Source: Hyphomonadaceae bacterium
GTDB lineage: Bacteria > Pseudomonadota > Alphaproteobacteria > Caulobacterales > Hyphomonadaceae
Reading direction: 5' to 3'
NCBI GenBank assembly: GCA_030697555.1
Contig: JAUYPV010000029.1
Coordinates: forward strand, 1 to 64,000
Length of the DNA: 64,000 bases
Positions 8,067 through 16,226 of this stretch are shown one piece after another (the stretch's first letter is position 1; the number at the start of each line of letters is the position of its first letter). The position numbers were made by a program, and so were the translations under genes. The notes beneath the pieces are model-generated. The model ran no database searches and had not been told where the DNA came from. It was given only the letters and a program-made list of their open reading frames with translations.

Positions 8067-8840
8067 ATGCGCGTGGTGCGCAATGCCGTCTGGAGTGTTG
8101 TCGCGGCCGCGCTGACGTGCGCGCCGGCTCTCGCCCATCCGACATCGCCGACGCTGGCCGCCATGTTCACCCGCGGGGACTACATGGAGGCGGCGAAAGA
8201 GGCCGAGGGGGCGGCCGGGGCGGATGACCTGGCCTTCGCCGCCCGCGCTCTGCTTGCGCTCTGCATGACGGGTTCTAACGAGCCGGACGCCGCCATTGTC
8301 GACCGGGCTTCGAAAGATGCAGAGGCGGCCCTCAAGATCGACCCGAAGCACGAGGAAGGCCAGCTCCAGCTCGCCATCGCGCTTTCGCTCAAGAGCCGGA
8401 AGATGGATGTGCTGGACGCCTGGTCGGCTGGCTATGGCGATAAGGGGAAGAAGCTCGCCAGTGAGGTGCTGAAGGCCGATCCGGACAATTTCTATGCCCA
8501 TGGCTTCCTGGCCGTCTGGAATGTCGAAGTCCGCCGCCGCGGCGGCACGGTCGGTGCGGCGATCATGGGGGCGAGCGTCAAGAGCGGCCGCAAGTACTAC
8601 GAGACAGCCGCGAGGCTCGCGCCCGACGATGTCGGCGTCCACTGGCAGTATGCGCGGGCGCTGGCTGCGCTGGACGTGAAGCAGTACGGCGCCGAGGCAT
8701 CGGCCGTGCTGGACAAGGCGCTTGCGGCGAGCGCGGACAGCCATGTCGAGAGGATCATGCAGGAGCGCGCGGCAAAGCTTTCCGAGGCGCTGAAGGGCGA
8801 TGCGTCGGCGGCGCAGAAGCTCGCACGTGGAATGCTTTGA
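8067..8840 (+). CDS. Exported TPR-like protein
   Basis: 257 residues from ATG 8067, which has AGGAG eight bases before it; upstream ATGs give an implausible leader. The N-terminus (MRVVRNAVWSVVAAALTCAPALA, cleavage near AHP) is a signal peptide, so the protein is periplasmic. The rest is Ala-rich helical hairpins with TPR spacing (ALKIDPKHEEGQLQLAIAL, VLKADPDNFYAHGFLA, ETAARLAPDDVGVHWQYA). TPR proteins usually act as binding scaffolds; the partner is unknown. The stop overlaps the next start as TTGA. Confidence 0.75.
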   Translation: MRVVRNAVWSVVAAALTCAPALAHPTSPTLAAMFTRGDYMEAAKEAEGAAGADDLAFAARALLALCMTGSNEPDAAIVDRASKDAEAALKIDPKHEEGQLQLAIALSLKSRKMDVLDAWSAGYGDKGKKLASEVLKADPDNFYAHGFLAVWNVEVRRRGGTVGAAIMGASVKSGRKYYETAARLAPDDVGVHWQYARALAALDVKQYGAEASAVLDKALAASADSHVERIMQERAAKLSEALKGDASAAQKLARGML

Positions 8841-9115
8841 GCCGCGACACTAAAGCCGAGTCGGCGGCGGTCCGAAAGATCCTGCACAGCGACTGGGATC
8901 CGATCGGTTGCGGCGTGCCCGAGGACGAGTACGACAGCTATGTCTGGCCGGTCTACGCACTGCTGATCCGCGGCGCGCCGCGGGAGGAGGTGGCGGCCTA
9001 TCTGCAGTGGGCGGCGGATGTGAACATTAAGCTTCCTGTGCCGGAGGAGAAGCTGACGGCCGTTGTCGACAAGCTGATGGCGCTTGGGTTCGCAAGCAAA
9101 ATCCCTCCGACCTGA
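8837..9115 (+). CDS. Conserved hypothetical protein, DUF1871-like
   Basis: 92 residues with a TTG start that overlaps the previous stop (TTGA), so it is probably translated by coupling. The sequence has the motif WDPIGCGVPEDEYDSYVWPVYALLIRG and a helical remainder. This pattern (an Asp-Pro-Ile-Gly with a following acidic turn) occurs in short bacterial proteins of unknown function, some fused to or paired with immunity-type genes; I place it there only tentatively. A terminator for the opposite strand overlaps its last codons. Confidence 0.65.
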   Translation: MSRDTKAESAAVRKILHSDWDPIGCGVPEDEYDSYVWPVYALLIRGAPREEVAAYLQWAADVNIKLPVPEEKLTAVVDKLMALGFASKIPPT

Positions 9116-9128
9116 GGGCCGGAGGGAT
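9097..9128 (-). terminator. Intrinsic terminator for the 9158-9553 gene
   Basis: Read on the minus strand, a perfect nine-base-pair stem (ATCCCTCCG with CGGAGGGAT, arms 9120-9128 and 9101-9109) closes a ten-base loop and is followed by TTTT. It lies 30 bases past the stop of the minus-strand membrane-protein gene, and overlaps the 3' end of the plus-strand gene. Confidence 0.7.
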
Positions 9129-9157
9129 GAGGAGGAGCGGAAGAGCTGAGGGGGAGC

Positions 9158-9553
9158 TCAGGCCGTCGCGCCGGCGCGGCGCAGACCGATGATCTGCAGC
9201 TCTGCGAAAAGTCCAACCGTCGCTGCCTGGGCGACCACGAAGATCTTGCCCAGCAGGGTCGGCGCGAAGGCGGGCCCGAAAGCAACGATCAGGCTGACAA
9301 TGACCCAGGCGATGTTGATGGTGATGATCGCCACGATCACTCCGGCCGGCGGGCGGTCCGCCCGGATCATGAAGCCCAGCGCCGCGACGAAGGGGACGAG
9401 CGCGATGCCGGCCCAGAGCAGAAGCTCGGAGGGGAGGCCGAGCAGGCCAGACAGCAGGCTCGATCCGGCGGCCATCATCAAAGCGGCCGCGCCGCTGATG
9501 ACCGCATCCGCGATCAGGACTTTCTTGAGGTAGGAGGTCATCTGGACCGGCAT
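9158..9553 (-). CDS. Four-helix membrane protein, unknown
   Basis: About 131 residues from MPVQMTSYLKK with four hydrophobic helices (VLIADAVISGAAALMMAAG, LLLWAGIALVPFVAALGFMI, VIVAIITINIAWVIVSLIVAF, GKIFVVAQAATVGLFAEL). The short helix spacing and single charged loops suggest a small integral membrane protein. An extended start at 9592 would add 13 polar residues. It is transcribed away from the XRE regulator with 102 bases between starts; such pairing often means the regulator controls the membrane protein. It has its own terminator. Confidence 0.7.
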   Translation of the reverse strand: MPVQMTSYLKKVLIADAVISGAAALMMAAGSSLLSGLLGLPSELLLWAGIALVPFVAALGFMIRADRPPAGVIVAIITINIAWVIVSLIVAFGPAFAPTLLGKIFVVAQAATVGLFAELQIIGLRRAGATA

Positions 9554-9655
9554 GGGGAAGCTCCTTGTTTGCGGTTTCGATGGAGCGAACATGGCGGGCC
9601 CCGGGAGGGCTGGCGATTACGCGCGAGGTAATAGAAGTGCGGACGGCTCGCCCCT

Positions 9656-10492
9656 ATGTTTGCGGGCATGGCGACACATCAGACATCCGCAGGTCCGGCC
9701 CGGGTTGGCGATCTCATCAAGGAATGGCGCGGGCGAAGACGGCTCAGTCAGCTCGACCTGGCGCTGGAGGCAGGCGTCTCGCAGCGACATCTCAGTTTCG
9801 TGGAAAGCGGGCGCTCCTCACCGTCGCGCGACATGGTCGAGACCCTGTCGGAGCATCTGGGTTTGCCTCTCAGAGAACGGAACATCCTGCTGCTGTCAGC
9901 TGGCTTCGCGCCTGCATTCGGAGAACGGAAGTTGAGCGATCCCTCGATGGCGGCGGCGCGGTCCGCCGTGGAACGCGTGCTCAAGGCGCATGAGCCGAAC
10001 CCGGCGCTCGCTGTCGATCGCTACTGGCGACTGATGATGGCCAACGCGATGGTCGGGCCGCTGCTTGGCTTGGTCGAGGACAAGTCGCTGCTCGAAGGCG
10101 AGGTCAATGTGTTGCGCGTGTCGCTGCACCCGGGCGGCTTGGCGCCTTTCATCGTGAACCTTGCACACTGGAAGGCGCACCTGCTCTCGCGGCTGGGCCA
10201 GCAGATCGACGTCACCGCTGATCCGAAACTGATGGAGCTGGAGCGTGAGCTGGCCGCCTATCCGGTTCCGACGAAGAAGGGCGGTATGGCGGCGCGCGAC
10301 GAAGCAGACGGCATCGCCATTCCGTTCGAACTGAATGTCGGCGGACAGTTCCTGTCCTTCATTTCGACCACGACGATCTTCGGCACGCCGGTCGATGTGA
10401 CTTTGTCGGAGCTGGCGGTGGAGGCGTTCTTCCCGGCCAACCCTGAAACCGCTGCGACGATGCAGGCGATGGCCAAAGGCCGGGCGAACTGA
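9656..10492 (+). CDS. XRE-family regulator with MmyB-like ligand domain
   Basis: 278 residues (or 274 from ATG 9668). Residues about 16-70 form a helix-turn-helix (LSQLDLALEAGVSQRHLSFVESG, the classic Gln-recognition XRE helix), and the remainder is the MmyB-like PAS-type domain: NPALAVDRYWRLMMANAMVGPL, VLRVSLHPGGLAPFIVNL and the C-terminal DVTLSELAVEAFFP. In related regulators this domain binds fatty acids or small ligands. It is divergent from the small membrane protein at 9158-9553, the likely target, and converges with the S24 repressor with no gap. Confidence 0.9.
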   Translation: MFAGMATHQTSAGPARVGDLIKEWRGRRRLSQLDLALEAGVSQRHLSFVESGRSSPSRDMVETLSEHLGLPLRERNILLLSAGFAPAFGERKLSDPSMAAARSAVERVLKAHEPNPALAVDRYWRLMMANAMVGPLLGLVEDKSLLEGEVNVLRVSLHPGGLAPFIVNLAHWKAHLLSRLGQQIDVTADPKLMELERELAAYPVPTKKGGMAARDEADGIAIPFELNVGGQFLSFISTTTIFGTPVDVTLSELAVEAFFPANPETAATMQAMAKGRAN

Positions 10493-11110
10493 CTACTGGC
10501 TTGCCCAGAGAATGCGGGCCATCCAGGCAAGCTCGGACTTCGCAAGCTCACGGGGGCCATAGGCCGGGTTGAGCGAGATCAGCTCGACCATCCGCTCGGT
10601 CTGGCGGCCCAGCACCTTGGCGAGAACCTCACCCTCCTTTGTCCGGGCGACGATACGGTCGCCGCGTCGGACCGGAACGCCTGGCGCCACCACGATGCGG
10701 TCGCCGCGCCGGTAGACCGGCTCCATCGAGTCGCCTGTGATCTCCAGCGCATAGACCGTTTCGGTCTCGAGGCCGGGGAAGCGCACTTCCTCCCAGCCAT
10801 CGCCGGTCGGGAAGCCGGCGTCGTCGAAATAGCCGTCATTGCCGGCCTTGGCGAAGCCTAGCAGGGGCGCCGAATGGCCCTGGCGTCCTTCGGCCAGCGC
10901 CGCGAAGTCCTCCAGCGACGCGCCTACGGCCGCCAGCGCCTTGATCAGGCTCTCGGTGGAGAGCCAGCGCGGGCTGCCGTCCGCCGAGGCGCGCTTGGAC
11001 TTGTTGAATGCTGTAGGGTCCAGCCCGGCCCGCTTGGCGAGGCCGGAAGGCGAGAGCCCGTGCTGTTCGGCCAAGCCGTCTACGGCTTTCCAGATATCTG
11101 AATGGCGCAT
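10493..11110 (-). CDS. S24 (LexA-like) family repressor
   Basis: 205 residues: an N-terminal helix-turn-helix (LSPSGLAKRAGLDPTAFNKSKR) and a C-terminal LexA/UmuD-type peptidase fold. The Ser-Lys dyad is Ser128 in GDSMEP and Lys165 in VLAKVL, and an Ala-Gly pair at residues 89-90 (AKAGNDG) is in the right place for self-cleavage. Such proteins are repressors inactivated by RecA-stimulated or stress-induced cleavage; whether this one cuts itself is not shown. Two matched palindromes lie just upstream and are probably its own operators. No phage genes flank it. Confidence 0.85.
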   Translation of the reverse strand: MRHSDIWKAVDGLAEQHGLSPSGLAKRAGLDPTAFNKSKRASADGSPRWLSTESLIKALAAVGASLEDFAALAEGRQGHSAPLLGFAKAGNDGYFDDAGFPTGDGWEEVRFPGLETETVYALEITGDSMEPVYRRGDRIVVAPGVPVRRGDRIVARTKEGEVLAKVLGRQTERMVELISLNPAYGPRELAKSELAWMARILWASQ

Positions 11111-11136
11111 GGGCTTGGTCCGCCTGGAGGGTCGAA

Positions 11137-11172
11137 TAGGACTGAATACCTAAATATAGGAAAACGATCCTA
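11137..11172. promoter_or_regulatory. Twin operators (TAGG-N8-CCTA x2) of the S24 repressor gene
   Basis: Two 16-base sites of the same form, TAGGACTGAATACCTA (11137-11152) and TAGGAAAACGATCCTA (11157-11172), lie 27-62 bases upstream of the repressor's ATG. Their centres are 20 bases apart, two helical turns, so both dimers would sit on one face. The second extends to a six-base arm (ATAGGA/TCCTAT). The local sequence is AT-rich, unlike the surroundings, and may include the promoter. Confidence 0.6.
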
Positions 11173-11405
11173 TGAGCAACCTGGCTGGGACGCCCGGATT
11201 CAGGGCATCGGGCAATCCTCCTGGCACCGGGTAGCGAGATCTAACCCATTGAATTATAAAGATGTTTTACCATAAACTGGCTATGCGCAGACCGGAATAC
11301 GTGCCTGTTCACCCCGTTGAAGGGACGGCCCAAGTATCGCAGAAGAGGTCGGCCGGTCCCCCGGCGTAGCGGAGCGCGCGCCAGCCCCACGGCTGCGCGA
11401 AATAG

Positions 11406-12710
11406 ATGGAATTCCTGTTTCTTGTTCTCCTGATCCTGCTCAACGGCGTCTTTGCGCTGTCCGAGATGGCGATCGTTTCCTCCCGCAAACCGCGCCTCAA
11501 GGCGATGGCCGACCGCGGCGATCGCGGTGCAAAGACCGCGCTGCGGCTGCTCGACGACCCGTCCAAGCTGCTCTCGACCGTACAGATCGGCATCACCGCG
11601 ATCGGCGTCATCGCTGGCGCGTATGGCGCCACAACACTGTCGGACAACCTGACGCCCTTCGTTGTCTGGGTCGCGCCAGGGCTGGAGCGATATTCGCAAG
11701 GAATTGCGTTTGGGATTGTCATAGTGATCACGACCTTCCTTTCGCTGTGGCTGGGAGAGTTGATCCCGAAGCGGATCGCGCTGGCAGCGCCGGAGCCGCT
11801 GGCGGCGCTGATGGCGCCGGCGATGGCGCTGATCGAGACAATGACGTCGCCGGTGGTCTGGGTCCTGCGCACCGTCACTGAAGGCGTCGTGCGCCTGCTG
11901 GGCCTGCATCGCACGCGTCAGGAAGACGTCACCGAGGAAGAACTGCAATCCCTCATCGATGAAGGCGCCAAGGTTGGCGTTCTCGAGGAGGAAGAGCGCG
12001 AGATGATCGAAGGCGTCATGCGCCTCAGCGATCGCTCGGTGAAGGCGATCATGACGCCGCGCACTGAAATGGTGTGGCTGGACCCCGGCGCCAGCCGCGA
12101 GGATATCCTCAAGGAGATCGCCGACAGCGGTCATTCGCGTTTCCCGGTTGGCGACGGCGACGCGGACCAGATCATCGGCGTGGTGCAGACCAAGGAAATG
12201 CTGGCCCACCTCGCCCGGACCGGAAACATCGACCTCAAGGCGGTCATGCATCCGCCTTTCTTCGTGCCGGAGACCATGCCGGTGCTGAACCTGCTGGAGT
12301 CGATGCGCGGCAATCCCGTGCGCATGATGATGGTGTCGGACGAATACGGCGCGGTGCTGGGCATCGTGACCGCGGCGGACCTGCTTGAATCAATCGCTGG
12401 CGACGCCGCGCTCGGCGAGAACGAAGCCCTGTCGCCGCCCATCCACCGCGACGACGGAAGCTGGCTGATCGACGGCATGACGCCGGTCGATGAGTTCGAA
12501 CAGCTTGTCGGCGTGAAGGGCCTCGACGAGGAAGAAGGCTATTCCACCGTCGCCGGGCTGGTGATGCACCTGCTGCGCGCCGTGCCTGCCGAGGGCGACA
12601 AGGCTGAGCGTCCGCCGCTCACCTTCGAAGTCATCGACATGGATGGCCGCCGCGTCGACAAGGTGCTGGTGCGCAAGCTCGAGCCAGTCGACGACGATCT
12701 GACGGGCTGA
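11406..12710 (+). CDS. CNNM/CorC (HlyC) family membrane protein with CBS pair
   Basis: 434 residues in the usual order: a DUF21/CNNM membrane domain with about four helices (MEFLFLVLLILLNGVFALSE to about 160), a tandem CBS pair (about 200-325; VMRLSDRSVKAIMTPRTEM and VLGIVTAADLLESIAG) and the C-terminal CorC_HlyC domain (about 340-425; WLIDGMTPVDEFEQLVG). The family is linked to magnesium and cobalt efflux and was earlier called hemolysin on weak grounds. The long plain intergenic stretch before it (11173-11405) shows no further motif I can name. It ends one base before the opposing ATP-grasp gene. Confidence 0.93.
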   Translation: MEFLFLVLLILLNGVFALSEMAIVSSRKPRLKAMADRGDRGAKTALRLLDDPSKLLSTVQIGITAIGVIAGAYGATTLSDNLTPFVVWVAPGLERYSQGIAFGIVIVITTFLSLWLGELIPKRIALAAPEPLAALMAPAMALIETMTSPVVWVLRTVTEGVVRLLGLHRTRQEDVTEEELQSLIDEGAKVGVLEEEEREMIEGVMRLSDRSVKAIMTPRTEMVWLDPGASREDILKEIADSGHSRFPVGDGDADQIIGVVQTKEMLAHLARTGNIDLKAVMHPPFFVPETMPVLNLLESMRGNPVRMMMVSDEYGAVLGIVTAADLLESIAGDAALGENEALSPPIHRDDGSWLIDGMTPVDEFEQLVGVKGLDEEEGYSTVAGLVMHLLRAVPAEGDKAERPPLTFEVIDMDGRRVDKVLVRKLEPVDDDLTG

Positions 12711-13730
12711 TTACTCGACGCCCGCCCGCTTGAGGCCCAGCGCGAGGATCTTGTTCAGCAGTTCCGGATAGGTCGTGCCGGCGTGCAGCGCCGCCTGCGC
12801 GTATTCCTCGCGGGCGGCGATCTCGGGGTTGGGGTTCGCCTCGATGAAGTAGGGCACGTCGTCCTTCGACAGCCGGAAGTCGATCCGCGAATAGCCGTCC
12901 AGTTCCAGCGTGTGGCAGATGCGCTTGGCCAGCGTGCGGATGCGCGTCACGACCGTCGGCGACAGGTCCTTTGCCGGGCCCTGGATGACGCCGCGCTTTT
13001 CCTGATAGTCGGGATCGTGCTTCACTTTCTCGGTGGCGATCGGCAGGCTGCCTTCGGCGAGCTTGCTGAATTCCAGCTCCCACACCGGCAGAACCTGCAG
13101 CCGGTCATTGCCCAGCACGCCGACATAGATCTCGCGGCCGTCGATGTACTCTTCCGCTATGGCGGCGGTCTTGAGCCGCTTGTGGATGAAGGTCACCCGC
13201 TCGGCAAGTTTTTCGTCGGTGTCGACGACAGACGCCTGCGCTATGCCGCGCGATGCGTCCTCGCTGAGGCTCTTCACGAACAGCGGGAATTTGAGGCGGC
13301 CCGGACGGCGCACCTTGCGACCGATTGGGAACACCGCGAACGCCGGCACCGGCACACGGTGGTATTTCAGGAGCTTCTTGGAGAGGTCCTTGCCGCGCGC
13401 CAGAAGCTGGCCGCGCGGGTTGCAGCCGGTGTACGGCACGCGGAGCAGTTCGAGCAGCGACACCACGTTCTGCGCGTAGAGTGTCTCGCCGTGGAATTCC
13501 TCGAGCAGGTTGAAGACGATGTCCGGCTGGAAGTTCTCAACCTCATCGCGGATCGGTGTCAGCTCGGACTGTACCCCGAGCATCTTCACTTCATGGCCGC
13601 TGCCGCGCAGCGTGCTCATCACGTCGTATTCGGTTTTCCAGACATAGGCTTCAGCTTCGGTGAAACCCTCGGGGTTGTCCGGAGGGATGAGATCCGGATG
13701 TGCCAGAGCCAGAATTTTGAGATTCCTCAT
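12711..13730 (-). CDS. ATP-grasp (D-Ala-D-Ala ligase-like) enzyme
   Basis: 339 residues from ATG 13730, which overlaps the metallopeptidase stop (ATGA). N-terminal pre-ATP-grasp region, then FPLFVKSLSEDASRGIAQ (ATP-binding Lys), AIAEEYIDGREIYVGVLG, and the metal-binding C-terminal end RIDFRLSKDDVPYFIEANPNPEI, which is the Asp-x-Arg ... Glu-x-Asn-Pro of ATP-grasp ligases. It should join a carboxylate to an amine via an acyl-phosphate. The substrate is not predictable, but coupling with a zinc peptidase suggests peptide or amino-acid ligation. Confidence 0.87.
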   Translation of the reverse strand: MRNLKILALAHPDLIPPDNPEGFTEAEAYVWKTEYDVMSTLRGSGHEVKMLGVQSELTPIRDEVENFQPDIVFNLLEEFHGETLYAQNVVSLLELLRVPYTGCNPRGQLLARGKDLSKKLLKYHRVPVPAFAVFPIGRKVRRPGRLKFPLFVKSLSEDASRGIAQASVVDTDEKLAERVTFIHKRLKTAAIAEEYIDGREIYVGVLGNDRLQVLPVWELEFSKLAEGSLPIATEKVKHDPDYQEKRGVIQGPAKDLSPTVVTRIRTLAKRICHTLELDGYSRIDFRLSKDDVPYFIEANPNPEIAAREEYAQAALHAGTTYPELLNKILALGLKRAGVE

Positions 13731-14788
13731 ACCGCGAACCACTGCCTTCGCGATGAGCGGTAGAGGGAGTAAGCGATCTTGGTCGTCATCAGCCGGATGA
13801 TGCGCTTGCGCATCTCGCGCTTGGAGCCGTAGGCGCGCAACTTGAGAGCGCGGCAGCGTTCGATCATCTGGTCGAGGATGGAATCCAGCGCCACCTGGTA
13901 GCCGCCGCTCCAGCGATAGGCAGCCTCGCGGATGTGGGCGCGGTTCGAGCGGATGAAGGACGACGCGGCCTGCGAATTGGCGGCGCGCGAGTCGCTGGAG
14001 AAGATGCGCTTCAGGTCGCGGTCATAACGCGTGTCGGCGTCGACCGCGTAGTGGTCGAGCTTGGCCTGGTAGTGTTCTGCAAGCGTCTTGGTCAGGCGGT
14101 GAACCGGATCGAGTTCCGTCCGCTTGGTGAGTACAGGGTGCTCCTCGGCGATCTCCGCCATCAGCTCGTCGACATAGAGAATCTTTTTCAGCGCCGGCCA
14201 GTCGGCATAGCGCGTCCGCCACTTCGAGCGCGGCGTCAGCCACACCGCGAACGTCTCGGCAAAATCCTCGTCCGGGTGGCTCTGCGCATACCAGCGTGGA
14301 AGATGCTGGACGAAGTTCTTGCTGGCCGGGTTGGGCCGGTAGTAGCTCGGATACTTGGTCGACGAGCGCCCGAACGTTTCCTGCCACTTGCGGCGGCGGT
14401 TGAGCTGGTAGGCGTGCTGGATGATGTGGCCGGCTTCGTGCCGCAGGATCTGCATGCACTCGCGTTTCGTTTCGCCCTCGACATCGAGGAACATCCTGCG
14501 CTCGAGGCGGGCCAGCCTCGGGTGCGAGAGATAGAACGGCATGGCGATGCCCGGCGTCGTGTCGGGGCTGAACCACTCGTCGGACAGCCAGGCGTGGGCT
14601 TGCACGAGGCCCTTGCGGCGCAGTTCGCCGTTCAGTGTCTTGAGGCAGGTGTTGAGCCAAGTGCCTTCGACGGCGACGCCGAGGTCTTTCAGGCGGACCT
14701 TCAGCAGGTCCTCGTCCGACAGCTCCGCCCACCAGGGCTGGCGGGTCCGGCTACGGCTGGACCACAGGGTGCCGCCCGAGTCTCCCAT
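13727..14788 (-). CDS. Putative zinc-binding metallopeptidase
   Basis: 353 residues with the zincin motif HEAGH (ILRHEAGHIIQHAYQL) and a downstream acidic Glu in the segment DEDFAETFAVWLTPRS that fits the third zinc ligand. It lacks a signal peptide, so it is presumably cytoplasmic. The family is known as putative zinc-binding metallopeptidases and is repeatedly seen next to ATP-grasp ligases; biochemistry is lacking. It is first in a two-gene operon with the ligase, whose start overlaps its stop by four bases. Confidence 0.8.
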   Translation of the reverse strand: MGDSGGTLWSSRSRTRQPWWAELSDEDLLKVRLKDLGVAVEGTWLNTCLKTLNGELRRKGLVQAHAWLSDEWFSPDTTPGIAMPFYLSHPRLARLERRMFLDVEGETKRECMQILRHEAGHIIQHAYQLNRRRKWQETFGRSSTKYPSYYRPNPASKNFVQHLPRWYAQSHPDEDFAETFAVWLTPRSKWRTRYADWPALKKILYVDELMAEIAEEHPVLTKRTELDPVHRLTKTLAEHYQAKLDHYAVDADTRYDRDLKRIFSSDSRAANSQAASSFIRSNRAHIREAAYRWSGGYQVALDSILDQMIERCRALKLRAYGSKREMRKRIIRLMTTKIAYSLYRSSRRQWFAV

Positions 14789-14950
14789 CAGCTCCGCTCC
14801 GACCAGGTTTGCGCAAAGGCCGCGACAGGCGCAGGCCTCTGCATAACGCAGGCCCGCAGGCAGTGGTTCGGGTGAACGAACAGGAAGTTCAAGACGGATG
14901 ACCTCTCCGGGGTCGATCTGTCGGCTGGAAGACTTTCTAAACCATAAATT

Positions 14951-14985
14951 CCGGACGGAGTCCGGTCCTGAAACAGGTGGACCGG
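14951..14985 (-). other. Overlapping, mutually exclusive hairpins
   Basis: Two perfect inverted repeats share four bases: CCGGA/TCCGG (14951-14965) and CCGGTCC/GGACCGG (14962-14985), so only one can form at a time. They lie between the SDR stop and the metallopeptidase start, both on the minus strand, followed in that direction by an AT-rich stretch. They could be the SDR terminator or an attenuator for the peptidase/ligase operon. Nothing proves either. The rest of this 224-base gap shows no feature I recognise. Confidence 0.35.
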
Positions 14986-15012
14986 CCGGCGGCCGAACGC
15001 CTCAAAATGCTA

Positions 15013-15930
15013 CTAAACCGGGTCGTAGGGGAACACGTCCGCAGAGGCCCCGAGATCGAAGAAATCGTTCGCCATGGCGGGCAGGCAGTTGTCGAGGATT
15101 TTCTGGGGATTCCAGCCGGAAAGGTCGGCCAGCTGGCGAATGGGGCGGGGCTGGTCGAACAGGATGATTTCGTTGCCGCGGACCCCGAAAATCTGTCCCG
15201 AAACGTTTTTCGCGCCGGGAGCGCAGAGGGCGACGGCGAGCTGGGCCACCTGGTCGGCGCGCATGGCGTCCTTCATCCGGCCGACCCGCTTGGCGCTTTC
15301 CTCGTCCTTCACCGGGATCGATTCGATCATGCGGGTCCAGGCGAACGGTGCGATGATGTTGGAGCGGACGTTCTTGCGCGCGCCCTCCATGGCGATGATC
15401 CGGGAAAGGCCGGCAATGCCCATCTTTGCCGCGGCATAGTTGGCCTGGCCGAGATTGCCGATCAGGCCGGAAGTCGAGGTGAACAGCACGTAGGCGCCGT
15501 CTTCCTGCTCCCGGAACATCTCCACCGAAGCCCGGGTCACGTTGAACGATCCGCGCAGGTGGACGGCGATGACGGCGTCCCAGTCGGCTTCCGACATCTT
15601 GTGGAACATGCCGTCGCGCAGGATGCCAGCCGGGTTCACGATGGCGTGGAGGCCGCCAAAGGTGTCCTTGGCCTGCTCGATCATGCGTTGGACCGACTTG
15701 TAGTCCGCGACGCTGTCGGAGTTGGAGACGGCCTGGCCGCCTGCCGCCTTGATCTGCTGGACAACCTTCTCGGCAGGCCCCGAGGAGCCTTCATCGCCCC
15801 CGGTCAGCGCCCCGCCGAGGTCGTTGACGACCACTTTCGCGCCCTCACGAGCCAGCAGCAGGGCGGTTTCCTTGCCGATGCCGTTGCCGCCGCCGGTGAT
15901 GAGAACGACCTTGCCGTCGAGCACGCCCAT
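15013..15930 (-). CDS. SDR family oxidoreductase (3-hydroxyacyl-CoA dehydrogenase-like)
   Basis: 305 residues from ATG 15930, which has AGGAG just upstream. The Rossmann cofactor motif is TGGGNGIG (residues 12-19), followed by the catalytic Ser (TSTSGLIG) and Tyr-x3-Lys (YAAAK). The usual Asn-Asn-Ala-Gly motif is replaced by Asn-Pro-Ala-Gly. Length and the VVNDLGGALTGGDEG insert match the N-terminal (3R)-hydroxyacyl-CoA dehydrogenase part of the peroxisomal multifunctional enzyme type 2, suggesting fatty-acid or steroid CoA oxidation. The 296 bases upstream (15931-16226), shared with the divergent GNAT gene, hold no recognisable motif. Confidence 0.87.
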   Translation of the reverse strand: MGVLDGKVVLITGGGNGIGKETALLLAREGAKVVVNDLGGALTGGDEGSSGPAEKVVQQIKAAGGQAVSNSDSVADYKSVQRMIEQAKDTFGGLHAIVNPAGILRDGMFHKMSEADWDAVIAVHLRGSFNVTRASVEMFREQEDGAYVLFTSTSGLIGNLGQANYAAAKMGIAGLSRIIAMEGARKNVRSNIIAPFAWTRMIESIPVKDEESAKRVGRMKDAMRADQVAQLAVALCAPGAKNVSGQIFGVRGNEIILFDQPRPIRQLADLSGWNPQKILDNCLPAMANDFFDLGASADVFPYDPV

Positions 15931-16226
15931 GATTGTCTCCTGCGAAGCGTTTTGCCCGTTTTGAAAAGCACAGAGCGCCGGGAAGCGCCAGATGCGTCGA
16001 TCCGGCCAGAGATCGCGCCAACATTTTTTCTTGCACTGGGGGTCGAGTCTTCTTATCTGCATCCCCCAATACCGGCTGCGCGAAGGGCCCCGCAACTTGA
16101 GGCGGAGGAAGACGGCGACCAGCGGTGATGCACTGACCTGGGCTTGAGCCACCACTTTCAGAAAGAAAGAATGGGGCAAGGGCTGCGGTCGTTGGTTCGT
16201 CACTCTCGTCTTCGGAGCCTGGCCCC

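Noticed and set aside
9656-11172. Prophage remnant, from adjoining XRE and S24 regulators
   Set aside because: No integrase, attachment site, structural or lysis gene is near, and flanking genes are ordinary chromosomal ones.
14977-16128. 383-codon open frame on the plus strand across the SDR gene
   Set aside because: It is antisense to a well-conserved SDR with cofactor and catalytic motifs, and its own composition is His/Asp-rich without a domain.
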